Source of the DNA: Streptomyces sp. NBC_00376
GTDB taxonomy: Bacteria > Actinomycetota > Actinomycetes > Streptomycetales > Streptomycetaceae
Direction: 5' to 3'
Length of the DNA: 64,000 bases
NCBI RefSeq assembly: GCF_036077095.1
Contig: NZ_CP107960.1
Coordinates: 8,556,001 to 8,620,000 of the forward strand
This document shows positions 1 through 8,494 of this stretch, piece after piece. The notes beneath the pieces are model-generated. The model was given only the letters and a program-made list of their open reading frames with translations. It was not told the origin of the DNA and did not search any database. The translations under genes and the position numbers were made by a program. How positions within the stretch are numbered: the stretch's first letter is position 1; every line of letters starts with the position of its first letter.

Positions 1-1461
1 GCAGACCGGGCGTAGCCAGCGCTCGATGGCGAGGGTGCCGACGCTCGTCGTTCCGGGTGAACTCGTCGCGGGCCACGGCCCCCCGTGCACCATCGCGTGG
101 CAGACCTCGACCCCGGTGGGCCAGCTGCCCCACAGGATGCGGCCCGCCCGCTCCTCCAGCACGGGCAGCAGTCGCAGCGCCGTGGCCAGGTCGGCGTCAG
201 TTGCCTGCAGGGTGGCCGTCAGTTGGCCCTCCAGATTCTCCAGCAGGGAGAGGAGTTCTTCCGTCCCGGACCAGCGCACGATGAGCCCCGCGGAGCCGAA
301 GACCTCGCCGGTGAGATCCTCGTGCGCGGTGTACGTGGCCGCGTCGCATTCGAGGACCACGGGGGCGGGCGCGTACGGACCGTCCCCGGCTGTGCCCCGG
401 GCCACCTCCCGCACCCCTTCGACAGCCGCCCACCGCTGCACCCCCTCCGTGTACGCCCGGGCGATTCCCGGGGTGAGCATGACCTGGCCCTCCGAACTCG
501 CCACGGCCTGAGTCACGGTGGAGAGGAAAGCGTCGCCCGTCGGCCCGGCCGGCAGCAGCAGGAGGCCGGGGTTCGTGCAGAACTGCCCCGCGCCGTTGGT
601 CAGCGACGCCACGTATCCCTCGGCCGCCGGTCCCGGCTCGGCGAGGGCCCCGTCGAGCACGATCACGGGATTGACTGCGGACATCTCGGCGTGGACCGGG
701 ACGGGCGACGGGCGGGACTGCGCGGCGGCGATCAGCGCCAGCCCGCCGGCCCGGGAGCCGGTGAAGCCCACGGCAGCGATCCGTGGATCACCGACCAGGG
801 CGAGACCGGCCTCGTTGCCGCGGCCCACCAGTAGCGAGAACACACCGGCCGGCACGCCTGTGCGCGCGGCGGCCGTCGTGACGGCGCGGGCCACCGCCTC
901 GCTGGTGCCCGGGTGGGACGGGTGTGCCTTGGCCACCACGGGGCAGCCGGCGGCCAGTGCGGACACGGTGTCTCCGCCCGCGACCGAGAACGCCAGCGGG
1001 AAGTTGCTCGCGCCGAACACCGCTACCGGACCGACGGGAATCCGGCGCAGCCGTACATCCGTTCGCGAGGCCCCGGTGTCGATCCGGGCACCGAGCGCGG
1101 TTCCACTTCTGACCAGATCGGCGAACAGGCGCAGTTGCCCGCAGGTCCGCCCCCGTTCACCGGCCAGCCGGACCGAAGAGAGCCCGGTCTCGTGGGCCGC
1201 AAGTTCCAGAAGGGCGTCGCCGAGCGCTTCGATCTCCTCCGCGCAGGCGTCGAGGAAGCTCGCCCGGCGCTCCATCGGCAGGGCGCGGAAGGCGCGGGCG
1301 TCAGCCTCGGCGAGCCGGGCTGCCTCGGCGATCTGCTCCGCCGACGCGTCCCGGAGCGGAGGGCCGATCGGCTCGCCGGTCGCGGCGGCGATCGCGTGCC
1401 AGGCGGCCCCCGTACCGGGGGCGTCACGGCCGGCCAGGATCGAGTGTCCGGTCAGGTTCAC
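1..1461 (-). CDS. Alpha-ketoglutaric semialdehyde dehydrogenase (partial, C-terminus beyond window)
   Basis: The reading frame runs leftward off the window edge, giving 487 residues of an NAD(P)-dependent aldehyde dehydrogenase. The nucleotide-fold segment contains VAVFGASNFPLAFSVAGGDT and the catalytic-cysteine region reads NGAGQFCTNPG. This form is typical of the subfamily that oxidises 2,5-dioxopentanoate (alpha-ketoglutaric semialdehyde) to alpha-ketoglutarate, the last step of hydroxyproline breakdown. The start is taken as the GTG at 1461, behind a GGGAG ribosome site. The ATG ten bases upstream is out of frame. It is divergent from the oxidase remnant at 1605 and shares its promoter region. 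Family members are about 480-525 residues, so little is missing. Function is inferred from family plus the hydroxyproline neighbours. Confidence 0.85.
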   Translation of the reverse strand, partial: MNLTGHSILAGRDAPGTGAAWHAIAAATGEPIGPPLRDASAEQIAEAARLAEADARAFRALPMERRASFLDACAEEIEALGDALLELAAHETGLSSVRLAGERGRTCGQLRLFADLVRSGTALGARIDTGASRTDVRLRRIPVGPVAVFGASNFPLAFSVAGGDTVSALAAGCPVVAKAHPSHPGTSEAVARAVTTAAARTGVPAGVFSLLVGRGNEAGLALVGDPRIAAVGFTGSRAGGLALIAAAQSRPSPVPVHAEMSAVNPVIVLDGALAEPGPAAEGYVASLTNGAGQFCTNPGLLLLPAGPTGDAFLSTVTQAVASSEGQVMLTPGIARAYTEGVQRWAAVEGVREVARGTAGDGPYAPAPVVLECDAATYTAHEDLTGEVFGSAGLIVRWSGTEELLSLLENLEGQLTATLQATDADLATALRLLPVLEERAGRILWGSWPTGVEVCHAMVHGGPWPATSSPGTTSVGTLAIERWLRPVC

Positions 1462-1574
1462 AACGATTCATCTCCCTGTGTGCACGGTGGGCAGCGCGCC
1501 GTCGTCGGGCGCCGGGCGAAGATCACCCGGTCGGCGGCGTTGCCTTCGGATCAGTCCGATGTATAGCCTAGTTG

Positions 1575-1595
1575 TAGCATGTGACATTGCACTGA
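1575..1595. promoter_or_regulatory. Candidate GntR operator in the divergent promoter
   Basis: Inside the 143-base gap between the aldehyde dehydrogenase and the oxidase remnant lies TAGCATGTGACATTGCACTG. Its GTGACATTG core (1581-1589) recurs, inverted, upstream of the GntR gene at 8115-8123, and the shorter GTGACAT recurs upstream of the collagenase. It is proposed as the binding site of the GntR/FCD regulator. The match is seen in the sequence; the binding is inference. Confidence 0.4.
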
Positions 1596-1604
1596 GGGGT
1601 GGCT

Positions 1605-1808
1605 ATGAAAGTCGTTGTCGTGGGCGCGGGCATCGTGGGCGCTGCATGCGCGTTCCACGCCGCCGCGGCGGGCTTCGGCGTCACGGTTCTCGACCGGGGG
1701 CCCGTCGGCGCCGGCACGACCAGTCGGGGGGAGGGCAACGTAGTCCACTGCCTCGTGCAGGCCCGCACGGGCATGGCCATCACGACCGGGGAGGGCGACG
1801 ATGAGTGA
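1605..1808 (+). pseudogene. D-hydroxyproline dehydrogenase remnant: oxidase N-terminus fused to 2Fe-2S subunit C-terminus
   Basis: This 67-residue frame begins as a D-amino-acid-oxidase-type flavoprotein: MKVVVVGAGIVGAACAFHAA is the FAD-binding beta-alpha-beta and GAGTTSRGEGN follows. After about residue 46 it switches without a stop to VVHCLVQARTGMAITTGEG. That tail resembles the C-terminus of the small 2Fe-2S subunit normally encoded next (typical ending ..ACLVPARxGM..). In related clusters these are two separate genes of about 370 and 90-100 residues, followed by the FAD/NAD subunit. The simplest reading is an in-frame deletion of roughly 1.2-1.4 kb near 1735-1750. The product cannot bind FAD productively or an Fe-S cluster, so the dehydrogenase is inferred dead. 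The downstream gene still starts at 1801, overlapping the stop. Confidence 0.75.
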
Positions 1809-3236
1809 ATCCGGTGACCTCGTGGTGGTGGGTGCCGGCCCGGCCGGCATGGCGGCTGCCGCCACCGCCCTGGACGGCGGATTGCGTGTCCTTCTCATCG
1901 ACTCGGGCGCTGCCCCGGGCGGCCAGTTCTCGCGCCACCTCCCGCAACAGGCGCGCCACGCCATCCCGACCACGGATCTGCACCACGGACTGCCCACGTA
2001 CCGGGCGCTGTGCGCGACACTGTCCGCCCACGCGCGCACCGGCCGGCTCACGCTGCTGTTGAACCACCACGTGTGGACCACGGCCCGTGAGGGCGACGGG
2101 TTCGCCGTCCACGCCATGGACCGGAGCCGGGCGCCCGAGGAGACCGCCGTGGTGCTGCGCGCACCAGCACTGCTGGTGGCGACCGGCGCCCACGACCGCC
2201 AACTGCCCTTCCCCGGCTGGGACCTGCCCGGCGTGCTCACCATCGGGGGTCTCCAGTCGCTGCTCAAGGGCGGGGGAGTCGCCGCCGGCCGCCAGGTGGT
2301 GCTCGGCGGTACAGGCCCCTTCCTGCTGCCGGTCGCCGCGGCCCTCGCTGCACGCGGGGCCGAGGTCGCCGCCGTGTGCGAGGCGGCTGCGCCCTCGGCC
2401 TGGCTGCGACACCCCGTACCGCTGTTGCGCAACCCCGCCAAGTGGGTTGAGGCCGCGCGGTACGCGGGCACGCTCGCCCGGCACCGCGTCCCGGTCCGTA
2501 CCCGCACCGCGATCGTCGGCGCCGAAGGAGACGGGAGGGTCGCCATGGTGCGCGTCGCCTCCCTGGATGCCGACGGCAGCCCGAGCCCGGGTACGGAGCG
2601 CCGGATCGAGGCCGACACCGTGGGCGTCGGCTGGGGCTTCGCACCCCAGCTCGACCTCCTCATTCCCCTCGGCTGCGACCTCGCCGACGCGGGCGACAGC
2701 ACCATGGCCGCCGCCGTCGACCAGGACAGCGCACCGGTGTGCCCGGGCTCTACGCGGCAGGCGAGACCTGCGGCGTGGGCGGTGCCGTGCTCGCGGTGAG
2801 CGAGGGCGCGATCGCCGCCGTGCCGGTGCTCACCTACCTCCGGTCGCCCGGCCTGCCGAACGCCCGGCGCCTGGCCGCGAAGCGTGCCGAGGTGGCCAGG
2901 CACCGTGCCTTCGTCCGTGCGATGGCACAGGCGTACCCTCTGCCAACGGCCTGGTCCTCTTGGCTGACCGACGACACGCTGGTCTGCCGGTGCGAAGAGG
3001 CCACCGCAGGGGCGGTCCGGGCCGCCTGCGCCGACGGATCGGCATCCGACCACCGGCAAGTCAAGCAGTTGACCAGAGCCGGCATGGGGTGGTGCCAGGG
3101 CGGGATCTGCGGGCCCGCCGTGCACTGTCTCGTGGCCCGCGATCAGCCGTACGCGCCCGCGGAACGGCTGATCGCGACCCCCGCCACCCTCGGTGGGCTC
3201 GTCGGTCTCGACGAGTCCACCACCGATCACACCTGA
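1801..3236 (+). pseudogene. FAD/NAD-dependent D-hydroxyproline dehydrogenase subunit, frameshifted
   Basis: The first frame (1801-2799) encodes an FAD-binding N-terminus (LVVVGAGPAGMAAAATALDG), a GGQF motif and a second nucleotide motif (VVLGGTGPFLLPVA). Near 2725-2745 the homologous sequence jumps frame. The correct continuation PGLYAAGETCGVGGA, which is the C-terminal FAD ribityl-binding motif, lies in the frame opening at 2739 and runs to 3236. That part ends with a cysteine-rich domain (VCRCEEATAGAV, then GWCQGGICGP) typical of the BFD-like [2Fe-2S] tail of this family. Joined, the protein would be about 478 residues. This is the NAD/FAD subunit of the multimeric dehydrogenase whose partner subunits are fused and deleted just upstream. 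One frameshift is seen; loss of function is inferred. Confidence 0.85.
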
Positions 3237-3245
3237 GGAGTTCAA

Positions 3246-4142
3246 ATGACCCAGAACCGCATGCCCTGGCACGGCGTCATCGTCGCGACCAGCCTCCCGT
3301 TCGACCACGACCTCGCCGTCGACCACGGCGCCTACGGGGACAACGTGGCCTGGCTCGCCGAGCAGGGCCTGCACGGCGTTGCCCCGAATGGCTCGCTGGG
3401 CGAGTATCAGACCCTGACCTACGAGGAACGCGACCGCGTCGTGGAGACCGCCGTCGCGAACGCCCCCGAGGGCTTCACCGTCATGCCGGGCGTCGGGGCC
3501 TACGGCGCGGTCGAGGCGAAGCGGCACGCGCAGTTCGCCAAGGACGCCGGCTGCCAGGCCGTCATGTGCCTGCCGCCCAACGCCTACAGAGCTGACGACC
3601 GCGCCGTTCTCGAGCACTACCGGATGGTGGCCTCGGCCGGACTCCCCGTCACCGCCTACAACAATCCCATCGACACCAAGGTCGACCTGCGCCCGGAGCT
3701 GCTGGCCAAGCTGCATGCCGAGGGTTTCATCGTGGGTGTGAAGGAGTTCTCCGGCGACGTCCGGCGGTGCTATGCCATCAGCGAGCTCGCCCCCGGGCTC
3801 GACCTCTTGATCGGCACCGACGACACCCTCCTGGAGGTCGGTCTCGCCGGCGCCAAGGGCTGGGTCGCTGGCTACCCCCAGATCTTTCCGCGCGCCTGCC
3901 TCGCCCTCTACAACGCCTCGTTGGCAGGCGATCTCGACACCGCGATCCCCCTCTACCGCCGACTTCACTCCGTACTGCGCTGGGACAGCAAAACCGAGTT
4001 CGTACAGGCCATCAAGCTCGGCCAGGACATGATCGGCCGGACCGGCGGTGCCTGCCGTCCGCCCCGGCAGGCGCTGGACCCGGAGACCGAAGCCCTCGTA
4101 CGTGCCGCCACCCAGGTCCTCATCGACGCCGGGGTGAACTGA
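3246..4142 (+). CDS. DapA/DHDPS-family protein, probable 1-pyrroline-4-hydroxy-2-carboxylate deaminase
   Basis: The 298-residue protein belongs to the dihydrodipicolinate synthase/N-acetylneuraminate lyase family of class I aldolase-fold enzymes. The Schiff-base lysine is K166 (IVGVKEFSGD), the conserved tyrosine is Y138 (AYNNP), and an NGSLGEYQTLT substrate loop is present near residues 48-58. In hydroxyproline catabolism this family deaminates 1-pyrroline-4-hydroxy-2-carboxylate to alpha-ketoglutaric semialdehyde, the substrate of the aldehyde dehydrogenase at the left edge. It follows the broken FAD subunit by 9 bases and precedes the epimerase by 1 base, so it sits in the same operon. The gene is complete although its substrate-forming dehydrogenase is lost. 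Start is ATG behind a GAGGAG site. The family is certain; the substrate is inferred from context. Confidence 0.87.
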   Translation: MTQNRMPWHGVIVATSLPFDHDLAVDHGAYGDNVAWLAEQGLHGVAPNGSLGEYQTLTYEERDRVVETAVANAPEGFTVMPGVGAYGAVEAKRHAQFAKDAGCQAVMCLPPNAYRADDRAVLEHYRMVASAGLPVTAYNNPIDTKVDLRPELLAKLHAEGFIVGVKEFSGDVRRCYAISELAPGLDLLIGTDDTLLEVGLAGAKGWVAGYPQIFPRACLALYNASLAGDLDTAIPLYRRLHSVLRWDSKTEFVQAIKLGQDMIGRTGGACRPPRQALDPETEALVRAATQVLIDAGVN

Positions 4143-4143
4143 C

Positions 4144-5145
4144 ATGCGTTCGGTCGCCTGTTACCACGCCGTCGACTCGCACACCGAGGGGATGCCGACC
4201 CGGGTTGTCACCGGCGGGGTCGGCGTCCTGCCGGGCGCGACGATGGCCGAGCGGCGGCAGCTGTTCGTCGAGCAACGCGACCAGCTGCGCACCCTGCTCA
4301 TGTGCGAGCCGCGCGGGCACGCGGCCATGTCCGGAGCGATACTCCAGCCCCCGACCCGGCCCGACGCCGACTTCGGCGTCCTGTACATCGAGGTCTCCGG
4401 CTGCCTGCCCATGTGCGGGCACGGCACGATCGGCGTGGCGACGGTTCTCGTGGAGACGGGCATGGTCGAGGTGGTCGAGCCGGAGACCCTCATCCGCCTG
4501 GACACGCCCGCCGGGCTGGTCACGGCACGGGTCGTTGTGCGGGACGGCCGCGCCGAGTCGGTCACCCTGGAGAACGTAGCGTCCTACAGTCACGGGCTGG
4601 ACCAGGTCGTCGAGGTCGACGGCTTCGGCCCGGTCCGCTACGACATCGCCTACGGCGGCAACTTCTATGCCATCGTGCGCACCGAGGACCTCGGCATCCC
4701 CTTCGATCGGGAGGAGAAGCACCGGCTGCTCGACGCGGGCCTGGCCGTCATGGAGGCGATCAACACGCAGAACCCGGTGGCGCATCCGGAGGATCCCTCC
4801 ATAGACGTTTGTCACCACGTCTATCTGGAGGCGCCAGGCTCGACCGCCGAGCACTCGCGGCACGCCATGGCGATCCACCCCGGGTGGTTCGACCGCTCGC
4901 CCTGCGGGACGGGAACCAGCGCCCGGATGGCCCAACTGCACGCGCGGGGGCTGCTACCGACCGGGCGGGACTTCGTCAACGAGTCCCTCATCGGCTCCCG
5001 CTTCACCGGCCGGATCCTGGCAGAGACCACGGTCGGCGGCCGGCCCGCCGTACTGCCTTCCGTAACCGGCCGCGCCTGGATCACCGGGACCGCGCAGTAC
5101 CTGCTCGATCCCACGGACCCCTACCCGGCGGGGTTCACTGTGTGA
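4144..5145 (+). CDS. 4-hydroxyproline 2-epimerase (proline racemase family)
   Basis: The 333-residue protein has both catalytic cysteines of the proline racemase family: C91 in LPMCGHGTIG and C254 in DRSPCGTGTSARMA. This Cys/Cys pair marks epimerases and racemases rather than the dehydratase branch. It probably interconverts trans-4-hydroxy-L-proline and cis-4-hydroxy-D-proline, the first step of the pathway served by its neighbours. The start ATG lies one base after the TGA of the deaminase, indicating coupled translation. It is full length and has no frame problems. Discrimination between proline and hydroxyproline cannot be made from motifs alone; the hydroxyproline assignment rests on the cluster. 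Confidence 0.88.
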   Translation: MRSVACYHAVDSHTEGMPTRVVTGGVGVLPGATMAERRQLFVEQRDQLRTLLMCEPRGHAAMSGAILQPPTRPDADFGVLYIEVSGCLPMCGHGTIGVATVLVETGMVEVVEPETLIRLDTPAGLVTARVVVRDGRAESVTLENVASYSHGLDQVVEVDGFGPVRYDIAYGGNFYAIVRTEDLGIPFDREEKHRLLDAGLAVMEAINTQNPVAHPEDPSIDVCHHVYLEAPGSTAEHSRHAMAIHPGWFDRSPCGTGTSARMAQLHARGLLPTGRDFVNESLIGSRFTGRILAETTVGGRPAVLPSVTGRAWITGTAQYLLDPTDPYPAGFTV

Positions 5146-5343
5146 ACCGCTTGAGCGGTCGTGCGATGGGCCGGCCGCCCGTGCGGTGTCCGGTCCATCG
5201 CGCCCACCTGTCCGGACACCGCCTGACGGACCGGCCCACGGAATGTCGTGACATCAGGGAGCGTGATGCGGGTGACACTGGAAAGACCGAAGGCGGCTGA
5301 CATTTCGGAAGGGCACGGGAGGGCGGAGAGGCCGGAGACGGCA

Positions 5344-6381
5344 GTGGCGCGCGGGCCGCTGGGCACCGTGCCGATCGAGACGGTGGACTGGCACACCGGG
5401 GCGAACCGTTCCGGATCGTGCAGCAGGCCCCGCCAGCCGTGACCGGGGCCGGGCTCACCGTCGCCGAGCGGCGCACGGCCGCCATGGCCGGCGACGAGGT
5501 TCAGTGGACGAGGGCCCTGCCGTGCAGCGAACCGCGCGGCCACGCCGACATGTACGGGGCCTTCCTGATGCCGCCGGACGACGCCCACCTCGGCGCCCTC
5601 TTCCGGCACAAGGACGGCTTCTCCACAGCCTGCGGCCACGGCGCGATCGACCTCGGCGCTTGGGCGGTCGCCTCGGGCCTGGTCCCGGCGTCCGCCGACG
5701 GAACGAGGGACGTTGTGATCGACGTACCTCCCTGCCGTGTCACGGCGAGCGTGCGCACCGTCGGCGGCCGGGTCGCGGACGTGACATTCATCAACGTCCC
5801 CGGCTGCGTCCACGCGCGTGGGGTCGAGGTGGCAACCTCGCGCGGCCGTCACCGTCGACATCGCCTTCGGTGGCGCCATGTACACCGTGCTTCCGGTGGA
5901 GCGGTTCGGGCTGCGGGTCCGACCGGAGGACATCCCCCAGCCCATCGCGGCGGGCCGCGAGATCTGCGACGCGCTCAACGCCGCCGGCGCCGCCGAACAC
6001 CCGCAGGTTCCCCGGCTGTCCGGCGTCTACGGGACGGTGTTCACCGAAGAGGCCGCCGCACTGGCCCGACGGCACCCGGCGGTGCACCACCGTCACGTCA
6101 CGGTGTTCGCGGACGGTGAGGTCGACCGCTCCCCGTGCGGCTCGGGCACCGCCGCACGGGTCGCGCTGCTCGCCGACGCCGGACAACTGCACCCCGGTGA
6201 CGAACTGCGGAACGAGTCAGCGGTGGGATCCGTCTTCCGCGCCCGGATTGCCCACCTGACCACCGGCCACGGCGTCCCCGCGGTCGTCCCGGCCGTGACG
6301 GGCACGGCGTACGCCACCGGGACCTGCCGCTTCACCGTCGAACCCGACGACAGCCTCCTGCCGGGCTTCGTGCTGCGATGA
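5344..6381 (+). pseudogene. Second proline-racemase-family gene (possible 3-hydroxyproline dehydratase type), two frameshifts
   Basis: Homology begins VPIETVDWHTG near 5368, shifts frame at about 5398-5402 into QQAPPAVTGAGLTVAERR, then shifts again near 5830 into AVTVDIAFGGAMYTVLPVER. Stitched together it is a full proline-racemase-family protein of about 340 residues. It has both active-site segments, TACGHGAIDLG and DRSPCGSGTAARVA, and ends SLLPGFVLR. Members of this branch next to an ornithine-cyclodeaminase-like gene often act on trans-3-hydroxy-L-proline or as a second epimerase. Here two independent frame breaks make it non-functional. Its last codons overlap the next remnant by ATGA, so the old operon organisation is still visible. 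Confidence 0.82.
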
Positions 6382-7310
6382 CGACAATGCTCGACGAGGA
6401 GGACGTGTTCGCGCGCCCCGGTCGGAGCCGTCGCCGCAGTCCGGGAAGTGCCGGCCAGGGGGCTCGACCCGGACGGCGACGTGCCGCGCGCGATCATTCG
6501 CTGGCCCACGGTCAGAGACTGCTCAGGCCCTCGGAATACGGTGGGTGGTTCGGTGTGAAGATCGCCACCGTCGCCCCCGGCAATGCCGCGCGTAGGCTGC
6601 GGCGGATCAACGTCACCTGTCTGCTGCACGACAGCGCGACCCTGACCCGGTGGCGCTCCTGGGCGGGGTGGCGCTGACGGCCCTGCGGACCCCCGCCATC
6701 TCGGTCGCGGCCTGCCTGGACCGGCTGTGCGGGCTCGCAGACGCCTACGGAGGACTGCGTCTGGTGGTCTTCTGTGCGGGCCTCCAGGAGGAGGGGCACG
6801 TCGCCACCGTCCGGGCCCACGTTCCGGCGGCTGACGTCACGGCCGTCACGCGGCGCGGGGGCCCCGTCCCTGGATGGGCGGACCGGCATACGTCGGCGGA
6901 CGGCGCGGAGACGGCGGCTCTGGTACGTCGCGCGGATGCGGTCGTCACTGCGACATCCGCCCGTGAACCGGTGGTCGACGGGCGTCGGGTGCGCGACGGC
7001 GCGGTGCTGGCGGTCGGCGCGCACGAACCGACCGAGGGAGATCGACAGCGCGCTGATGGGTCGCGCTACGGTCCTCGTGGAGTGCTGGGAGACCGCCCTC
7101 CGCGAGGCGGGCGACGTCGTGATGGCGAGGCGCGAGGGCTCGCTTGCCCCGGGCTCCCTGGTGACCATGGCGGACCTGATCGGTTCGCGGTCCGTCGCCC
7201 CGGCCGACCGCCCGCTGGTCGTGAAGACATGCGGGATGGCAAGGCAGGACCTGGTGGTCGCCGTCGCGGCCTACCGGCGGAAGGGGGGAACTCCGGGGGA
7301 GCGGACCTGA
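6378..7310 (+). pseudogene. Ornithine cyclodeaminase / mu-crystallin family remnant (probable 1-pyrroline-2-carboxylate reductase)
   Basis: Three frames together cover an ornithine-cyclodeaminase-family protein. The first has PSEYGGWFGVKIATVAPGNA and NVTCLLHDSATLT (6378-6660). The second has GVALTALRTPAISVAA and the NAD-region stretch ADAVVTATSAREPVVDGRRV (6650-7040). The third has REIDSALMGRATVLVE to the end (7035-7310). At least two frameshifts separate them, and the N-terminal 40 codons look degraded. In hydroxyproline clusters this family reduces 1-pyrroline-2-carboxylate to L-proline after 3-hydroxyproline dehydration, which fits its place directly behind the broken second racemase-family gene. 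Inactivity is inferred from the frame breaks. Confidence 0.78.
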
Positions 7311-7375
7311 CCTTTCCGGCCCGTCGGTGCCGGGTCCGGGGCAGTACCCCCGGTCATGCCGGATGAGCCTCGGCG

Positions 7376-8080
7376 TCAGCGGGAGCCGCACGTGCGGGCC
7401 GGGCGCTCGGCTTCCCGCTTCCGCGCCGCCCACAGGGTCCGCACATGCGCGAGATGGTGGCGCATGTGCTCCTCGGCGCCCTCTGCATCCCCGGCGATCA
7501 TGATGTCCAGAAGTGCTGTGTGCTCCCGCGCCGACCCCGCCAGCGCCCCTTCCTGGGACAGGTCGGCGAGCCCGTAGAGCCGAGAGCGCTTGCGCAGGTC
7601 GACCACTGTCTCAAGGAGGCGGGCGTTCCCCGCGAGGGCGAGCAGGCCGAGATGGAAGTTGTGGTCCGACTCCAGGTAGGAGATCAGGTCGCCCCGGTCT
7701 GCGGCGGCCACGATCTCCTCGGCCATCGGCCTCAGCGCCTCCAGCTGCTCGCGTGAGGCGGACCGGGTCACGCGGCCGATGGTGGGGATCTCGATGAGTG
7801 AGCGGATCTCGGTGTACTCGTCCAAATCGCGGTCGGAGAGTTCGGTGACGCGGAATCCCTTGTTGCGCACCGCCTCGACCAGGCCCTCGCGGGCGAGATC
7901 CAGCATGGCTTCGCGCACGGGCGTGGCGGAGACGCCGTATTCGGCAGCCAACGTGGGCGCCGAGTAGATCACGCCGGGCTGCAGGTCTCCCGAGATCAGC
8001 GCAGCGCGCAGGGCGTTGGCCACCCGGTCGCGCAGGTGCTCCTGCACGGAGAGGAGTTTGGGGGACTTCAGCCCACTCAT
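7376..8080 (-). CDS. GntR-family regulator (FadR/FCD subfamily)
   Basis: The 234-residue regulator has an N-terminal winged helix-turn-helix (about residues 15-78; PTLAAEYGVSATPVREAMLD is the recognition part). An all-helical FCD ligand domain follows (about 88-215), with the usual metal-binding set visible as D139, H143, H187 and H209. It is transcribed toward the catabolic genes and away from the collagenase. FCD regulators commonly sense small organic acids and repress adjacent catabolic operons. A hydroxyproline-related ligand is a reasonable inference here but is not shown by sequence. The gene is intact despite the decay of the operon beside it, and its own promoter carries the GTGACATTG core. 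Confidence 0.9.
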   Translation of the reverse strand: MSGLKSPKLLSVQEHLRDRVANALRAALISGDLQPGVIYSAPTLAAEYGVSATPVREAMLDLAREGLVEAVRNKGFRVTELSDRDLDEYTEIRSLIEIPTIGRVTRSASREQLEALRPMAEEIVAAADRGDLISYLESDHNFHLGLLALAGNARLLETVVDLRKRSRLYGLADLSQEGALAGSAREHTALLDIMIAGDAEGAEEHMRHHLAHVRTLWAARKREAERPARTCGSR

Positions 8081-8100
8081 GCAGTCCCTTTCGACGATTT

Positions 8101-8128
8101 GTTAGTGCACTATACAATGTCACGTTGC
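8101..8128. promoter_or_regulatory. Candidate autoregulatory operator upstream of the GntR gene
   Basis: CAATGTCAC at 8115-8123 is the exact reverse complement of the GTGACATTG motif in the aldehyde dehydrogenase/oxidase promoter (1581-1589). TATAC/GTGCAC sequence sits alongside and could form the -10 region. The spacing of 20-45 bases upstream of the ATG at 8080 suits a repressor site. Repetition is seen; function is inferred. Confidence 0.4.
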
Positions 8129-8494
8129 GCAGCACCCGGTATCGCCCTTCGGTAGACGATGCGGGGTGCTGCTGGCAGTGCCGCAGAAATGACATGGAAC
8201 TCGGCCCCGTGCCCCGCGGCGTCCGGTCCGCACCGTGGCGCCGGGCCGCGCCGCTGCCCTGCAGCCGGGCAGTCATCCAGGAGCCGGGCCATCCAGTCCT
8301 CGATGCCGTCGGCCGTGCAGGGCAGCGCGGCAGAGAGAAGTTCCGCGTCGTTCAGCAGGGGCAAACGCAAAGATGTTGGACGGCAATCCGGTCCGGGATC
8401 TTCCCGTGCGATGCGACATGTGCAATTTTACATGTCACACATCAATGGCCGCATGCTCAACGTGCGGCCACGACGGCCCCGGAGGCCCCAACAG
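8124..8494. other. 371-base intergenic region between GntR gene and collagenase
   Basis: No gene was recognised here. The collagenase reading frame stays open upstream to 8159, but codon use and the absence of a signal peptide there argue that this is not coding. The distal part contains the palindrome annotated separately and an AT-rich patch (8422-8429) unusual for this genome, consistent with a promoter. Confidence 0.5.
8415..8438. promoter_or_regulatory. Palindrome upstream of collagenase, candidate GntR operator
   Basis: GACATGT (8415-8421) and ACATGTC (8430-8436) form a perfect 7-base inverted repeat around an AT-rich 8-base spacer. Read on the minus strand the right arm gives GTGACATGT, sharing GTGACAT with the two other candidate operators of the block. 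It lies 57-80 bases upstream of the collagenase ATG, where a repressor would block transcription. Confidence 0.45.

Noticed and set aside
1462..1471. ATG at 1471 as start of the aldehyde dehydrogenase
   Set aside because: It is out of frame with the conserved protein; the GTG at 1461 leads directly into the homologous N-terminus.
1551..4145. An 864-codon minus-strand open frame across the hydroxyproline genes
   Set aside because: It is antisense to well-supported genes, has inverted codon-position bias and resembles no protein; it is a by-product of high GC.
1605..7310. Frameshifts explained purely by sequencing errors
   Set aside because: Not excluded, but the neighbouring 17-kb hydrogenase island has none, and the fusion deletion cannot be a base-calling error.
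8159..8494. Longer 888-residue form of the collagenase
   Set aside because: The extra 112 codons lack homology and would bury the signal peptide; the ATG at 8495 has a GGAGG site and starts a proper signal sequence.
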